Below, piece by piece: positions 5,549 through 6,537 of a stretch of 6,537 nt of DNA. The notes beneath the pieces are model-generated. The model was not told the origin of the DNA. It was given only the letters and a program-made list of their open reading frames with translations, and did not search any database. Both the position numbers and the translations under genes were made by a program. Numbering within the stretch: position 1 is the first letter of the stretch; each line of letters opens with the position of its first letter. The stretch is from Rhodobacteraceae bacterium UBA6273 (GTDB lineage Bacteria; Pseudomonadota; Alphaproteobacteria; Rhodobacterales; Rhodobacteraceae), in NCBI GenBank assembly GCA_002440625.1, contig DJUV01000058.1:1-6537 (forward strand), written 5' to 3'.

Positions 5549-6463
5549 TCAGGCCGCGACAGCGGATTCGCAGCGCGCCGCCGTGAAGCGGTCGGCGGCT
5601 TCGTCGATGCCTGCCCGCGTCGGGATCAGACAGGCGGCGGTCGAGAGTGCGTCGGCGAGCGCGGCGGAAGGGGCTGAGGCGGAGACGGCGCGCCAGACCG
5701 GGGCGGCGGGTTCTCCGGTCATCGGGTTGAGGATGTGCCCCATGCGGCCCGCCGCGTCGAAAACCGTACCAAGGGGGGCGGAGGTCGCAAGTGCGCGGGC
5801 GCGGAGCGGAACCTCGCCGCCTTCGGCCAGCGTCACCGGCCAGGCGCCGCCGTCCGGGTGGCCGCCAAGGGCGCGCATCTCGCCGGTGTCGATCAGGATG
5901 TCGGTCAGGCCGTCGGCCTCCAGGAGCGTAGCGATACGGTCAGCGATGTAGCCCTGAGCGATGCCGTTCAGGGTCAGCGCCATGCCGGGTCGGAGGGTGA
6001 TGGCGTCGGCGTCCAGCCGCAGGTCGCTCCAGTCGCCAAAGGCGCGGGCGCTGGCCAGTTCGCTGGTCGTGGGCCGCGTGCCGGCGGCGGCGCGTTCGGC
6101 CCAGAGCGCCCAGAGTGGCTGCACCGTCGGATCGAAGAGCCCGCCGGTGGCGCGGTGGACTGCGCCGGCGAGCGACAGGCATTCCAGAAGCTCGGGTGGC
6201 GGCGCATCGATCCGGCCTGCCGCGTTCAACCGCATCAGGGCGCTGCCCTCGCGGTAAAGGCTGAAGACATCCTCAAGCCGGTCGATCTCGGCTGCGGCAC
6301 GGGCCGTGATGGCCGCGGCCTCGGGATGGGCCAGCCGGATGGTGGCGCGGGCGCCGAGAGCGATGCCGGTCCATGTGTAGACCTGCACCTCACCGGCCCG
6401 CGCCATAGGAGCGAGCGTCAGGGCGGCGGCGGAAACGGTCAGGAAGCGGCGGCGGGTCAGCAT
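5549..6463 (-). CDS. nosX: ApbE-family FAD:protein FMN transferase, probably NosX
   Basis: A 304-residue exported flavin transferase that uses FAD to attach FMN covalently to a threonine of a target protein. In nos clusters the homologue NosX matures NosR, the electron donor of nitrous-oxide reductase. The N-terminus TRRRFLTVSAAALTLAP (3-19) is a twin-arginine signal with a likely cut after ARA (21-23). Family blocks are FSLYREGSALMRLN (67-80), TGGLFDPTVQPLW (106-118), LNGIAQGYIAD (165-175), IDTGEMRALGG (191-201), HILNPMTGEP (243-252) and ADALSTA (270-276, with Asp271 and Thr275 expected at the metal site). GGAGA in the tail of the upstream gene lies 7 nt before the ATG. The ELLECL and DPTVQPLWAL wording recalls NosX of denitrifying alphaproteobacteria, but other ApbE paralogues are possible; the family call is much firmer than the symbol. 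Confidence 0.85.
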   Translation of the reverse strand: MLTRRRFLTVSAAALTLAPMARAGEVQVYTWTGIALGARATIRLAHPEAAAITARAAAEIDRLEDVFSLYREGSALMRLNAAGRIDAPPPELLECLSLAGAVHRATGGLFDPTVQPLWALWAERAAAGTRPTTSELASARAFGDWSDLRLDADAITLRPGMALTLNGIAQGYIADRIATLLEADGLTDILIDTGEMRALGGHPDGGAWPVTLAEGGEVPLRARALATSAPLGTVFDAAGRMGHILNPMTGEPAAPVWRAVSASAPSAALADALSTAACLIPTRAGIDEAADRFTAARCESAVAA

Positions 6464-6467
6464 CGCG

Positions 6468-6537
6468 TCATTCTCCGATCTTCTCGGACAGGCTCTTGAG
6501 CCGGTTGTTGAAATCGGCGTCGCCTTCCATGCCGTCG
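6468..6537 (-). CDS. C-terminal end of the upstream gene in the apbE/nosX operon (possibly nosL)
   Basis: Only the last 22 codons and the TGA stop are in the window; the rest lies to the right. The readable tail ends DADFNNRLKSLSEKIGE, hydrophilic and helix-prone. The stop is 4 bp before the apbE-like ATG, and the tail supplies that gene's ribosome-binding sequence, so the two are co-transcribed. In alphaproteobacterial nos clusters the gene just before nosX is usually nosL, a copper chaperone lipoprotein, and a charged C-terminal tail would suit it. This identity is inferred from gene order only. Confidence 0.5.
   Translation of the reverse strand, partial: DGMEGDADFNNRLKSLSEKIGE

Noticed and set aside
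5454..5951. Plus-strand open frame starting over the tRNA
   Set aside because: It overlaps a structurally perfect tRNA and is antisense to the ApbE-like gene; the translation has no family features.

Overview
The window is GC-rich, and its third-codon-position bias and gene families point to an alphaproteobacterium, most likely of the Rhodobacterales/Rhodobacteraceae. That placement is an inference from composition, from gene style (an MRWQGRRGSDNIEDRR-type YpfJ, a NosX-like ApbE) and from promoter style. No taxonomic marker is present apart from one tRNA. All genes are tightly packed, with stop/start overlaps, and I see no insertion sequence, CRISPR array or phage gene.

Left part (1-3349): an amino-acid catabolic cassette. 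Three minus-strand genes read leftwards: arginase (1881-2804), a CtlX-type pentein guanidino/ureido hydrolase (919-1881) and ornithine cyclodeaminase (1-922, cut by the window edge before its stop). They are joined by TGATG and ATGA overlaps and so form one translationally coupled operon. A Lrp/AsnC-type regulator (2918-3349, plus strand) is divergent from them across a 113-bp spacer with facing promoter-like elements and a repeated TTCGNGANGA motif. The reading is that arginine (by arginase) and citrulline or a related compound (by the CtlX-like enzyme) both give ornithine, which the cyclodeaminase turns into proline, under local Lrp-type control.

Middle part (3346-5400): a minus-strand pair of membrane-protein genes, a YqaA/DedA-like protein (3804-4397) followed by a DsbB-type thiol:quinone oxidoreductase (3346-3807). 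The second gene starts at a GTG inside a GTGA overlap, and its stop codon overlaps that of the convergent Lrp-type gene. Divergent from this pair is a YpfJ-family predicted zinc metallopeptidase (4552-5400). A 16-bp palindrome lies just upstream of its start.

Right part (5456-6537): a complete tRNA-Leu(CAA) with encoded CCA. It ends 9 bp from the tail of a convergent ApbE-family FAD:protein FMN transferase with a twin-arginine signal, best read as NosX of the nitrous-oxide reductase cluster. The right edge holds the last 22 codons of the gene upstream of it in the same direction, possibly nosL.

Nothing here is a clear new system. The most interesting item is the three-enzyme arginine/citrulline-to-proline cassette, which recalls the cyanobacterial AgrE enzyme (an arginine-hydrolysing pentein domain fused to a cyclodeaminase domain) but with the activities on separate coupled genes next to an arginase.
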